64,000 nt of DNA from Laburnicola sp. R22_1. Its lineage: Eukaryota; Ascomycota; Dothideomycetes; Pleosporales; Didymosphaeriaceae. The notes under the pieces were generated by a model. The model saw only the letters and a program-made list of their open reading frames with translations, did not search any database and was not told where the DNA came from. Below, piece by piece: positions 1 through 11,240 of this stretch. The stretch is from contig JACONQ010000008.1 of NCBI GenBank assembly GCA_014281115.1, positions 1,984,001-2,048,000 on the forward strand. Direction: 5' to 3'. Within the stretch, counting starts at the first letter, position 1. The number at the start of each line of letters is the position of its first letter. A program made the position numbers and the translations under genes.

Positions 1-3000
1 CCCGTTTTATAGTATGACGACGAAGTAACAAGACTCCGCAGTGGGCCGCTCCAGTAGGGGTTAACGCAGAAGCACAGGTGATGGGCATGGCGAACTTACC
101 TGGCGACGAGTAGGAAGGCCGCCCGAAAGCTCTAGGCTGGCGCCGGGAATGGCAGCACACTGCTCGGATGATGAAGCAGCAATAGAAGGAGTGAAAATGG
201 TCGCGATGACCAGAGGCGCGATTGGGATGGCAGAAGGTTGGGCGGAGTGGCAGGCACGGAGTATAGTGGGTGGTGGAGTAAGGGAGGGCAGTGAGCGGGC
301 TGGGAGGGAGAAGAACACAGGGCAAGAGGGCGAGAGAGCGCAACCGGTCGGGGGCGCCAGGGCGTGGGTTAGGGGAGTTTTTTGGATGATCCAATACAGA
401 ATAGCTTGACGGAATCAACAGGGCTCGCACGGCATGGTAGGATGGTACCAGACAAGGTTCTTAGCGCACGCTAGGGCGCAGCCAAGCCTCAACTCCACAC
501 CATCGACCGCGCCTCCCTTGGTGCCACTGCCTGCCACCGCCTACCGCCTGCCACCTGCCGCAAGCATGCAGGCCCCGAACGGCTATTCATCAGCACCACA
601 CCCACAGCACGCGCATGGATGCCAGCACGAAGCCAAAAGTCGTGCCTGTTGCCGCAGGATATAAGCAATGCGCTGCCCTGGCCGCAACACCGTATGTACC
701 TTCACACCGATGGCGCACGTTCACGTCCGTGAAACGCGCTGCTTATACGTCCTCAGGCTCCACGGGACCCGGCTGCCGCTGCGATCGACCGACATGCACG
801 CTCGTGTCGTGTCCACTCGCGACCGCCCTTCGGCGCCATCCCCATAGGTAGATGCGTTTCATGACATGTCGGCGCGCTTCTTTTCCAACAACCTCAGCAT
901 TACCGCGTTCCGGCACCGCTAGCGCGGAATTCGCCGACCGGGCGTCTGCTTCGCCGCGCCGTTGAGCCTAGTGACGACCTCACACTCTCGCCATGTCCAG
1001 CTTTGGCTTGCGTGCCGCATTCCTGGTGTTGGCTCTCTGGAACAGGTGTCCGTCCCATGGCCGCTGCGCTGTTCTTCCCCGGTCTGCCGCCCGCCAGCGC
1101 GCATCGACAGTACGGTATGTATTGTTCCCGCGGACACACCAGACGCACAGGCGGCTTGCCGTCACGACGGCCCCAGCCTCTCTCGGTGCGTGATTTGCGG
1201 GGCCTCATTTGTGAGCCAACGTCCAGGGCCACTCAGCTGCTGCAGCAGCGCCCTACGGCGGACCGTTCGCCTTCCCGCTTACCAGGCCCTACCACTAGTA
1301 GAAAGGCGCGGCGGGCGAGCTGCGAGCGGCTCTCCGCCCAGAAGATGGAGGCGGCCATGCGAGTCGGGTCGCACTGCTCATGGGGAGGAGACACGGTGGG
1401 CCAGCCTGCCAGGTAGATCTGCGCGGGCCTAGGCCGCTTATGCTGCCGTCCCCACTCTCAAGCTTCCGGTCTGTTCTCAGCGCTAGCAACCGTGTTGTGA
1501 CACTGACGCACTGGTTTCTCCGCCTCCCGCCGCGGCAGAGTGTGACACTCCCCTGCCCTGTCCCAATCCGACCAGAGCCGGTGATTTGTGCGCATAGCCA
1601 TGCACCCGGGGCCTTTGGGACACTGGCCCGGGGGCGGCGGCGGCAGTGCCTGGCCCCTGGACTGCTCCCCGGGCCAGTCGCCAGGCTGACCGTCTGGCCA
1701 GCTGCTGTGTGTTCGCTGCCTCGACATGAAGAAGCAGTTGCAGGCCCAAGCCTCGAAGAGACGCCGTCGCGCCATGGTGGGCGCCTTAGGTGTTCCTCCA
1801 GCCCGCAGCCCGCAGCCACGTGAAACGCTGCGTCCGGATGGCTGCACGACCGGAGGAGGGAACCGGAGCTGCCCGCCAAGCGACCCGTAACAAAAAGAAC
1901 GGCTTCGTGTTCCCATATGACTTTATTATCGGACCTAGGCTGCTTCTCTGAGCGGTAAACTCTGCGCCAGCACTTGCGCCGTCAGCCCACACCAGATGCT
2001 GCCCGCTTTTTCCCACCTGCAGTCGCGGGAAGCTGACGCTTTATTTTGGGACGTCTACCCATCTTCTTCCAGTATGCGATGAGACTCTTGTTGATCCTCT
2101 CCGCTCGACACCTGCCGGGCCTGTCCCCCCCAGCGCACCCGGCCGTTTCGCAGCCGGAAACGAAGAGCGCCAAGGCGAGGCTGTTCCACCATCTGTCCCC
2201 ACGCGAAGATGCCAAGCGGGCATCGCGAGGCTTGTGTCGATTGGCGGCCCATTCTCACATTAACATCCCCTTTCTGCGTGCGCCACAACAATTTCGAGCG
2301 CCCCCAGCCTCGGTCGCTGCCTAGGTACGCGTGCTAGTGACATGACCTGCTGCAACTGTATGATGCCATTTCATTTTCGTCGAGAGTTGGAGGCGGTCGC
2401 TCTGTACACCAACCACCTCGTAGCCACGTCGACAACTCACTACCGGTACCTAGTCGGCGCATGCCCGAACAGCCTCTGTAAGCTGCCGACATGCTGCCCG
2501 CCGCTCTCACCCGCCCGCTTTTTCTAAATCGCTTTATTAATATTTAGCCAGCCATACTCACCCAGAGCTTTGGTAGCGGAAACGACTTCCAGGATCACTG
2601 CGTAAAGCCGCCGGCCCCTACGTACATGACACACGCATCTATCAACCGTCACACATCTGCCTGCATACCCTCACCAGCCCGTAACCCTAATCTACGGCTG
2701 GACACACCCTCTGTGTCACACCCCAGAATGATACATGTCTTCTTCATATACCGCAATCAACTTCTCCGTCTCCTCGCCCGAATTTGGGAACATCCCTAGG
2801 TGGCTTTTGTGACTTATCGGGCAACGCGTGCATGGTGCCGCTGATCGCACCCCGCGTGGGCTGGGCTGGGCTGCTGACAGGTTGCGCATTGCGTCGTGGC
2901 ATCGGGCGGCTGTCGCCCATGTCCCGGTAGGGCCGAACAGGCAGCCCGGTTTTGCCTGCACCGCTTTTCTGTCTGATCCATCCTCGAAGCGCAACGCAAA

Positions 3001-4180
3001 CGCCTCCACAGTGGAGACGAGTAGAGCGCATAAGTAGAGTGGCTAGCCGCATGTCTTGCTGCGAGGTGCACCACCCATAGTTGTCGCAACATGACCTCTG
3101 CTGTGATAGCACGAGATGGCCATCTTGATGGTGCGGAACTCGACACAGCACCTCCATATCATGGCTGGTTGAACATCCTATATGTATGGCGAGTGCCATG
3201 CCGATTGATGCAAGGTGTGTCAGCGGTATGAACCCTGGATGACGGGGCTGCATAGGACGTTTGTTGGTGGGCGACGCATGCACACCGCATCAACGCTCGT
3301 CACGCAGCCATTGCGGTCGCATGAAAGTCGTTCATCTAGGTATTTGCTGCGACTGCAGCCAAGGGCAAACTTGTTGAGCGGCCACGGGGCGTATGTGTGA
3401 CTGTGGCCTACCTGCCTACCGACGACGCCTACCAACGTCCGACAACCACTACCGGTAAGCTTGCCTCATTGCGCCATTTTGCGCGGGTCCGCCAGCGGCG
3501 CCCTCAAGTGGCGAATCTCGTGGCCTCGCGCATCTTCGTACCGTCGATGAAAAGGGCAACAATTCGCATGCCCAACAACTACCTTTCTATGAAGATTCAA
3601 AATCAAAATGGGGAGACGAATTGTAAATACAGCCCTAGAAATTCAGCGTCATCTCCAACGCTCCCTGTGCAAGGATCTACCTTGCGGAGGCATTGCGCAT
3701 CATGCGATTTTCCCAGCCCTGGCTGACATGTTCCATCCACGCGCCGCGCTGCCGTATTCCCGACGCCAGAGAGATAAAACGTCCAGCGAAGATCCATGGA
3801 AGGCTGTTGCTTTCGGTACATGCGGCTTTCACCGTTATGTAATGTCAGGATGGGCGCGTGTGCGTGCGTGGCTAGTGCATGAGTGGCCGGTGGGCTGGTC
3901 CTGGGATTACCGGGTGAGGCGATGCAGTAGTGTGTGCGGTTTCTGGGAGGATAGATACATGCAGTATGCATGTGTTTCGGGGAATGGTGCGTGGCGGGCG
4001 CGCTGGGAGGGATCGCATGCTAATGGATGGGGAGCATTTGTCGTGGCTTGTTTTCGGGCTGACATGATGCTGTACGCAAGGAATTGTCGTGTGGGTTTCC
4101 TGTGAAAGAGGACCAGTTGCCAGTTAGATTCTATGTTTGCGCTCTTGGGTGAATACCGTGACGCGGTAGGTCTAGTCGAA
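1..4180. other. GC-rich flank without a recognisable gene
   Basis: This stretch has normal, GC-rich composition with no RIP signature. Open frames are short, overlap on both strands and have arginine/proline/serine-rich translations typical of chance frames in GC-rich DNA; the longest (1295-1879 minus, 2744-3283 minus, 3608-4105 plus) resemble no family I know. A good 5' splice donor (CAG/GTAAGT) reads on the minus strand near position 100, so the first 300 bases could be the 5' part of a minus-strand gene lying left of the window, but I cannot support a start codon. Treat as intergenic or promoter sequence. Confidence 0.5.
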
Positions 4181-4242
4181 ACTAAGGCAACAAAGTTAAA
4201 AGCCCTTAGCAAAATAGTTAATTAAGTACTAATTGCAGTAGC
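4181..4242 (+). repeat. left inverted boundary repeat of the AT-rich island
   Basis: Positions 4181-4223 (43 bp, beginning ACTAAGGCAACAAAG) are identical to the reverse complement of 59018-59060. Similarity continues about 18 bp inward with mostly G/A and C/T differences. The composition switches from GC-rich to AT-rich exactly here, on both sides of the window. I see no clean TSD: the outside flanks are GTCGAA on the left and GGGGTC on the right. This may be the terminal inverted repeat of a very large or heavily invaded element. Confidence 0.75.
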
Positions 4243-4290
4243 TCTTAAGTAGCTTCTACTAGATAACTTTAGTAAAGCTAACTATATTAT

Positions 4291-4402
4291 GTGCGTTAAT
4301 TAATCTACCTAGGGGTAGGACGACAAAGGCTTTCATCTTAAATAACATGACAAAAAAAGCAGAGCCCCCTGCTTAGTAATCAAAAAAAGCGTGAAAAAGG
4401 GG
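4291..4402 (+). repeat. short dispersed repeat R110, copy A
   Basis: First of about nine copies of a roughly 110-bp sequence running from GCGTTAATT through CCTAGGGGTAG and AGAGCCCCCTGCTTAGTAAT to an AGCGTGAAAAAGG end. This copy is little mutated. An imperfect ten-base duplication (actatattat / ctatattata) lies on either side, with a short A-rich stretch at its right end. Confidence 0.7.
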
Positions 4403-4817
4403 ATTAAAAAAACCTATATTATAGTAACTAATGCACATTTTTATAACCACCTATATTAGGAAATTTTTTTAGTAAGTATGCGCACCTAGGATACCTATAC
4501 AGCTCTATGTACGCCTACGCACACTTACGCGCCAAATGCGCCCTAAGCGCTCTAGTAATACCTATTTTTTTATATATACTTATGTAACTTTAAATATAAT
4601 TATATATAATTAGTATTAAGTATATAATAAGTTACTATAATACGCCTTTATATTATAGCGCTAGGTAGAACTATACTTAATTCTATATTATTAATAGCTA
4701 GAGCGCACTATATATACTAACTATCTAATTTATATGCTTTTATATTTATATAGTTAGTGTTAACTATAGAGTTTATTAGTATATATACTTTATAATAACT
4801 TACTTCTATATAGTATA
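4403..4817. other. AT-rich sequence, no gene seen
   Basis: Very AT-rich, TpA-rich sequence with no coding remnant that I can recognise, lying between R110 copy A and the first pogo-like element. Confidence 0.6.
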
Positions 4818-6688
4818 ACGTACTTTGCACTCGAGTCGGACACTCTATCGAGTCGGACACTTTGCCAAGACCCCACTAAGTTCTGTACTATTCACGATAG
4901 TATAGAGTTAATATGAACTATTTTCAATAGTCTAAATAGGCTAAACTATTTAGAATCTACTTCTATAAGCTGCCTACAGGTTTTTTTATTGTGCCTAGGC
5001 TTGCTGCAGCGTCCACAGCGCTGTTAAGCGGATTCGCCTCTATCAGTGCGCACCCTCTTCTTTGCCTTCTTGCCATTACTACGCACCCTAAAGTCCTTTA
5101 GAGTAGCCAGTCGCTGGCCCTCTTTAACTGTAAGGACTCCTTCTTGCTGCAATCGCTTTCTTTTATATGATTTACGTTGTGTGGCGGCCTTATTAGCAGC
5201 TTAAAGTTTGGTGTTGCGTTTGGTTATCAACACTAAAGAATGCCCTATTAGCTTGGCGCCTTTGACGAGCTTTTCCACCGCCTTAACTATATAAGTTGGG
5301 GAACTATCTATATGCCTTTGAATCCTCTGCTTAACCAGCGTCGATTGCGACCTAAGTTCTGTACTATTTCGCGGAGTTTGCGACTCCTATGTACTATCGC
5401 GAATAGTACAAAGTGGAGGCGTACGCAGGCGGACGTCAAGCTGCGATATCACAGCTTCTAGGTTGTGGGGCACTAGGCCAGCACCTCGAAAGCCTCCTTT
5501 GATATTACTTTTAGTAAACGAAGCCTTGAAAGCAGCAATAAAGCAAGGCAGGAACTTGATTTTAGTGATGTGCGTGATGTAGTTGCGCATTAAATCCTCA
5601 GCTTAGCGCCTATACGCCTTTTTTAAAGGCGCGAAACAGCCCACATTAAGTGGCTGCAAGAGGTGCGACGAATGCGAGGGCATATAGAGAGTAACAATAT
5701 TGCTCTTCTTGCAGTAATCCTGGAATTCGAGCGAGTTGTGACTTTCGTGGCTATTAATAATGAGCAAACGTGCTCCACTAGTAGTACGCCTCTTTGTATG
5801 CTTATTAAAGTGCTTTAGCCATTGTAGACTAAGCTTATTTATTGTCCAGCTGTTCTTAGAGACTGCAATAACCTAATTATGAGGTAGATCCTTCTCCTTA
5901 TACTAGGCGGAGAGGTGGTGCTTGCCCCTAAAGATAATGAAGGGTGGGATCCACCAACCTATTGCGTTAATGCCTTGGATGACTGTTGTCCACTCCCTAT
6001 TGCCCTGCTACACCTGCTTTGGCTGTCCTTGACGCTTAGAGCCTGTGACTACTGCTCTAGTTGATATTATGCCTATTATGAAGCCTGCTTTATTAAAATT
6101 GTAGGTGTCCTTGTCCAGGATACTATGTTTGGCCTTTATGTTCTCTACAAGCTGGAACTAGTCTTGTATCACCTTAGGATTCTCCTAGAGAGCTCTCTTG
6201 TAGTCGTACTTTCGATTGAACTTAACTTTAAGCTCTAGCTGGCGCTTAACAAAGTTATAAGGCCACCTCTGGCTAACTGGCTTGTAGTGGCGTGCAGCCA
6301 GTAAAGAATCAGCCATATCTTTTATAGCATTGAGCCGAGGCGGAAATCCTCGCGCGTCTAGGTCGAGTATATGCTCCACAATCGCCTGCTCCTCTCTTAT
6401 AGTAAGTCTTATTTTGTTGGGTGCGCAGTCGCGTCTAAACGTCTTTCTAGCGCGTCGGTCGCTAAGTGTACTTTAAGAGACGTTGTAGATAGCTGCAGCG
6501 CGTTGCTGAGAGAGTGTCGCGTCTCGTTTAATAGCCTGGATTGCAAGCTGTATACGCACTTCTTTTAACGCTAGTGGTTTATTGTGTGGTTGAGGCATCG
6601 CGTTATACTATTGCTAATAGTACGTTTTGGTGGGGTCTTGGCAAAGTGTCCGACTCGATGGAGTGTCCGACTCGAGTGCAAAGTACGT
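4818..6688 (-). mobile_element. pogo/Fot-like DNA transposon, copy 1
   Basis: A complete 1871-bp element. Both ends carry a terminal inverted repeat of about 60 bp beginning ACGTACTTTGCACTCGAG and containing two direct subrepeats of CGAGTCGGACACT. The element is flanked by TA on each side (4816-4817 and 6689-6690), the TSD of the Tc1/mariner-pogo superfamily. It carries one degraded transposase on the minus strand. It is moderately RIP-mutated: GC content is clearly above the surrounding island, but the coding frame contains several TAA/TAG codons. Confidence 0.9.
4946..6598 (-). pseudogene. degraded pogo-like (DDE_1) transposase
   Basis: The minus frame starts with ATG at 6596-6598 and reads through several in-frame stops to about 4946. 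In order it shows an N-terminal CENP-B-type helix-turn-helix region ending in IVEHILDLDARGFPPRL, the DDE catalytic region (YNFNKAGF, where a first catalytic Asp would be DETGF; LLIINSHESHNS, where an Asp is expected at INS), the conserved SHLLQPLNVGCFAPLKKAY block, RNYITHITKIKFLP, the GLVPHN block, and a C-terminal zinc knuckle (CGRCSKPRHNKKTC). Two of the catalytic acidic positions are already replaced, and internal stops occur, so it is inactive. It is homologous along its whole length to the copy at 28538-30161. Confidence 0.88.
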
Positions 6689-8565
6689 TATTATAATTTA
6701 CTATAAAAGTCTTCTAAGTATTTATATATAAGTAGTAGTAAAATTAATTAATATACTAGCTATTATATTATTATAAATAGTAGTAGAATTAATAAGTACG
6801 CTAGCCTTTATAGTTTTTATCTATATATAATTATTAGTAGAGTTAATATATATACTATTCTTAGTAATAGTAGTAAAAGTAGGTCTAATTTATACTAAGT
6901 AGGCTACGTATACTAATATTATATATATAGAATATTAGGTATATTACTTAACTATACTATACTATAGTTAGTGTTTATTTTAAAAGCTACTTAAATAATT
7001 ATAAATATAGTGCGTTACTATAGCTTCTAGAACTACACACTCTCTAGTGTTATTTTTAGGCTTAGGTTCTTTACGCCTTATGCCTAGGCAACTATACTAT
7101 TAAAAGACTTATTATTAGTAATAATATATTTCTTAGGGCTATAATAGGCTATATATAGTATTAGACCTATTTTAAGCTTCTTTTCTATATACTCTATTAT
7201 ACTAAAAGTCTTATTTCTAAGTATTTCTAGTAAACTAGCTCCCCTTTATATCTCTATATAAACTTCTTCTTATTATTACTAGTATTAAAGAAAATTCTAA
7301 GATTAAGTAAATCTTTATACAATGTTAGAAAATACTTATAACTTTATTCTATATATACTATTTTATATCTCTATCTAATATTAGTATAAATATAGTTATT
7401 AACGTAAATATCTTCTTTAAGTTTAGGTGTTATTAGTCCTTTAGCACTACGCGCGTCTGCACTTTTCTTAAATAGAGTATTCTTTTATATACTACTTTTA
7501 TCTAACACTAGCTATACTTATTAACTACCTATTTACTATTACTTATAGTAAACTTACTATGTTATCCTACTAGTTAAATTTAATATTACCCTTGTCTAAC
7601 ACTAACTATACTTATTAACTGCTTATTTATTATTACTTATAGTAAACTTACTATGTTATCCTACTAGTTAGGTTTAATATTACTTTTATTTAACGCTAGC
7701 TATGCTTATTAACTACTTATTTATTATTACTTATAGTAAACTTACTATATTATTCTACTAGTTAGATTTAATATGCGTAGCCTTTTTGCCACCCTTTAGC
7801 CCTAACTTTATTAACTCTTCTAGTAATATAAAGTCGTAAATATTAGATAGATTATTATAGTTACTATTATTTAGTAATAGTAGTAATATTATAATCTAGC
7901 AACCTTATTTTATAATATAGTCCTATATAAATATCTTAGTAAGTGTTTATTTTAACGCACTTATCCTCTTCTATAGCCTCTTAACAGTATTATATAAGGC
8001 TTATAATATTAGCAAGTTATATAGTTTAAAAGTAAAACTACTTACCCTTAATTTTATTTACTAAAATATATTAACTTAGTCTTAAAACCCTTTTTACTCC
8101 TTTAGCGTAGTATATAATAGTAATCTAAAGTATACTACTATGCTTTTATTAGGGTTTAGAAGTACTATTCTAAGTTAGGTGCCTTTATAATAGGGGTAAA
8201 GCTAATATTTATACTAAATAGATATCTAGTTACTAGACTAATAAATAGATTGCTATAAAACCTGCCCTTTTCTATTTACTCTAGTATTAGTATACTATAA
8301 AAGTATATAATAAGTATATTAGGCGTAATATATATTAACTATATCTAATAAAAGAAAGCTAAACCTCTCTAGTGCTCTTAAAACTTTAGGCTAGATATCT
8401 AATATAGAAGTAAATAGCTAGTAATAGTCTTATACTATTTCTTAAGCGACTACTACGCACTATAAATAATAGCTTTAAATTTTATTATATACCTTAATTT
8501 TGTTAGCCTATACTATTTGTGTTAACAAGTCTAGTATATATACTATTCTTAAGTCTATATCTATA
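6689..8565. other. unclassified RIP-degraded sequence
   Basis: About 1.9 kb of very AT-rich sequence. Apart from a three-unit tandem repeat (7501-7782) I recognise no domain on either strand. Its right end runs into an inverted-repeat arm shared with 11045-11240, so part of it may be a diverged inverted copy of the material right of 11.2 kb; the similarity beyond the arm is too weak to claim. Confidence 0.5.
7501..7782. repeat. tandem repeat, three units of 94 bp
   Basis: Units start near 7501, 7595 and 7689, each with CTTATAGTAAACTTACTAT and CCTACTAGTTA-like blocks. They differ mostly at C/T and G/A positions. Confidence 0.8.
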
Positions 8566-8765
8566 ATAGTACAGTAGAGTAACATAAAAAAAGTGCGTAG
8601 TAAAAAGATACCTTTTTAAAAGTTGTATAACTAAGTGGGTTTTAATACTATGTAAATAATAAGTATACCGTTTTAAAGAGGAAATATAGGAGATTAAATT
8701 TAGGTACTACCTACGTGCTTACTAAGCAGGGTCCTTAAGGTATCTATCTCTAAGCTTAGTGTTTC
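8566..8765 (-). repeat. inverted repeat arm (partner 11045-11240)
   Basis: About 130 bp match well, and a further 60 bp loosely, to the reverse complement of 11045-11240; for example TTTTAATACTATGTAAATAA here against its complement there. The 2.3 kb between the arms holds a short 14-bp-TSD element and the Tc1 remnant. Confidence 0.7.
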
Positions 8766-8898
8766 TAAAAAGTCAATTTTTAAGGCGCTATAACTTTTTT
8801 ATTTAGTATGCTACTAGGCTAATATTTTTACTAGCTATTCTAGCCCTAGTGTAGATTACGTAAGCAAAATTTCGGAGTACTTATATAACTTAATTAAG

Positions 8899-9237
8899 TT
8901 CTCCCCAGGGTCAATCCGTGACATCACGTGATCTCGGGCCGGCTATTTGACCAACCACCGTATTACGTAATTAATAATTTCTTTAATAGCATTTTTCGCT
9001 GCAACAATAATAATAATAATCACAATAGTAATTATACTAAATAGTAGACTATTTATTAACTACTATTAATAATACTATTATGTAGAACACTAATAATAAA
9101 ATTATTATTATTTTGTATATATTTTGTTACTACTACTATGTGCTAGGTACTAGGTTATAGTGTCTTCTATTTTACTCCTCTTTATATATAGTGCGAACTC
9201 GACTTTAATTAGAATCTCTACACAATAAAGATCTTTA
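8899..9237 (-). repeat. short element SE14, copy 1 (339 bp, internally deleted form)
   Basis: This element is flanked by a perfect 14-bp direct repeat, ATAACTTAATTAAG (8885-8898 and 9238-9251). Read on the minus strand it starts TAAAGATC, shares about 200 bp of head and 130 bp of tail with the 1.25 kb copies at 20166 and 48036, and lacks their middle. The tail end (CGGATTGACCCTGGGGAGAA) is much less RIP-mutated than in the long copies. No open frame is visible. A head segment reads GGTCGAATCC, one base short of a tRNA-type B box (GGTTCGANNCC), which is only suggestive. Confidence 0.85.
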
Positions 9238-9376
9238 ATAACTTAATTAAGAAATTATTCAAGGTTAAAAAATCAGGTGATTTTAAAAGTTAATTAAATT
9301 ACGTAATTTATTACTAAGATTATAGTATAATATAATATCTTTTATCTAGTAAATTTTCTCTTTTGTATTTCCTCAA

Positions 9377-10835
9377 ATGGAGTCAAAATTATTAAAACTT
9401 AAAAGTTAAGTTTCTGTACTTAAAAAAGCAAATACTTCTAATTTTACTATTTATACTACTCTTAACAAGCCTCTACAATCTATTAAAACCGCTATTAGAC
9501 GTATTAATAAGAAAAAAGAGAGAGATAACTTATTAAAAGGAGTAAAACAGAGGAGAGTAACTAAGGTTACTTCTAGAGAGAAAAGAGTTATTAATAGAGA
9601 TTTAACTAAAAGTCCTAAGAAGACAAATAAGAGGCTATTAGAAGAGAATAGTTTTAGCTTTACTAAGAGGACGTTACAGAGAGTTTTAAAAGGAGAAGAC
9701 TATTCTTTTAACGTCTCTAAAGAAAGGCCTATTTAACTAAAGAAAGAGCTAAAAGAAGAGAGTTCTAGGCTAAAGAGATAGTTAAGGAGCTAGAAAATAT
9801 CAACTTTGCTAAAGTTATATTTTCTAACAAGTCTACTATCTAAAGGGGGCATAGTAATAGGCAAGATTATATAAGAAAAAGAGAAAAATTAAAAAGTAGG
9901 CCTAAATAGCGCAAAAGCCAAATAACTAGTAAGTTACTAATTTCTTCTAAATTCTAGCATTATAGAGCTCCTTTTGCGCTATAATTAGGCTATTTTACTT
10001 TTTTTATATCTTTTTTTAATCTAGTCCTAATTTACTAAAAGCGCGAGATATTTCTATCTTAGTCTAGGGCTGTATTTAGATAGGAGGACGTTCTAAACTA
10101 GTGTTTTTAAGGGACCCTATTAAAACTAGGACATTTAATAACACTAGATATATATAGGAGTATTTAAATCCTATATTAAAACCTCTTATAAAAAGAGGTA
10201 AGTAAAGAATCCCTTTTTTTCTTTTTTCTTTTTTCTTTTAATATATATAATATATATATATATATTTTTATAATTGACTATCGTCGACGATGCCGTCGTG
10301 CAAAACGTCGACGACGAAATCATCGTTATTTTGTGTATATTTTGTTACTACCACTGTGTGCTAGGTGCTGGATTTTAGTGCCTCCTGTTTTACTCCTCTC
10401 TGTGTATAGTGCGGATTCGACCTTGGTTAGAATCTTAACACGACGAAGATCTTTAATATTTTTTTGTAATCCTCTTCTTCATACAAATTATAACTAGGCT
10501 GGAAATTTTAATAGGATAATTCGAAGATCTACGGAACTCTATAGGTGAAAAGGTAGTTTTCTAGGAATAAAGTCTTTGTTTTTGGGCATCCACCCTATTC
10601 ACTAGACTTAAATCCTATAGAAAACGTTTAGAGTCTATTAAAAGATAGGCTAGGAAAAAGAAATAGGGCTTCTTTAGGCTTTGGCACTAGTAAATCTAGT
10701 GTAGAAGCCTTTAAAAAAGCTATATAAGAGGAGTGGAATTTAATTCCACAAGAGGCTATAGATAAGTGTATACTATCTTTGCCTAAGCGTTATAATAATA
10801 TTATAGAGGCTAAAGTATAGTATACTAAGTACTAG
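9377..10835 (+). pseudogene. degraded Tc1-like DDE transposase, interrupted
   Basis: The frame opens with ATG at 9377. It shows a basic, helix-turn-helix region (about 9560-9700, with FTKRTLQRVLKG), a GGRSKLVFL-like catalytic-core block near 10075, a DNxxxHTNYN block near 10480, and the family hallmark PPYSLDLNPIENV followed by LLKDRLGKRNR near 10590-10650. It ends with an EEWNLIPQEAIDKCI region and an YTKY-stop C terminus at 10835. These motifs lie in shifting frames with many TAA/TAG stops. A foreign segment (about 10205-10465) splits the catalytic core. Terminal inverted repeats were not identified. Confidence is high for the family and low for exact ends. Confidence 0.82.
10275..10457 (-). 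repeat. SE14 head fragment with an unmutated CpG-rich patch
   Basis: Read on the minus strand this is the SE14 head (AAGATCTTCGTCG, GATTCTAACCAAGGTCGAA, CACTATACACAGAGAGG, ACAAAATATACACAAAATAA) followed by a CpG-rich segment (10282-10325) containing the palindrome CGTCGACG twice. It retains more G+C than any other SE14 copy. It lies inside the Tc1 transposase. A possible imperfect TSD is ATATTTTT plus about six bases on each side. Confidence 0.7.
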
Positions 10836-11044
10836 TAATATATTATTTACTAGTTCTATCTAATTGTTTAATTTTAATTAATCTTTATCCTTTTTCTTAT
10901 AACTATTATTTCTATAAATAAACCTATAATAAAATTTAGGTTATGTCGTCCTTATAGACCATACTATAATATATATAAGTTATAGAATTTTATCTACGTA
11001 CAAAACAAAGTTATATAGAGTTAAAGTTTTAAGAAATAGTTCTC

Positions 11045-11240
11045 TTAACTTCACTAAGATACCTCTAGTTAGCGCTAATTACTAAGCTGTTAGTAACCTT
11101 CTATACTATATTTCCTAAACCCTCTCCTTAAAACGGTATACTCTTTATTTACATAGTATTAAAACTCACCTAGTTATATAACTTTTGAAAAGGTATCTTT
11201 TTACTAGGCGCTTTTTTTGTGTCACCCTACTATAACTTAA
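11045..11240 (+). repeat. inverted repeat arm (partner 8566-8765)
   Basis: This is the reverse-complement partner of 8566-8765. It leads directly into the first helicase-repeat copy. Confidence 0.7.

Noticed and set aside
1295..1879. 194-codon minus-strand open frame in the GC-rich flank
   Set aside because: Composition is that of random GC-rich DNA, overlapping open frames occur in several other frames, and no domain is recognisable.
2680..2700. Telomere-like CCCTAA
   Set aside because: Only a single CCCTAA occurs, without tandem repetition.
2744..3283. 179-codon minus-strand open frame
   Set aside because: No family resemblance, overlapped by two other comparable frames; kept as unsupported.
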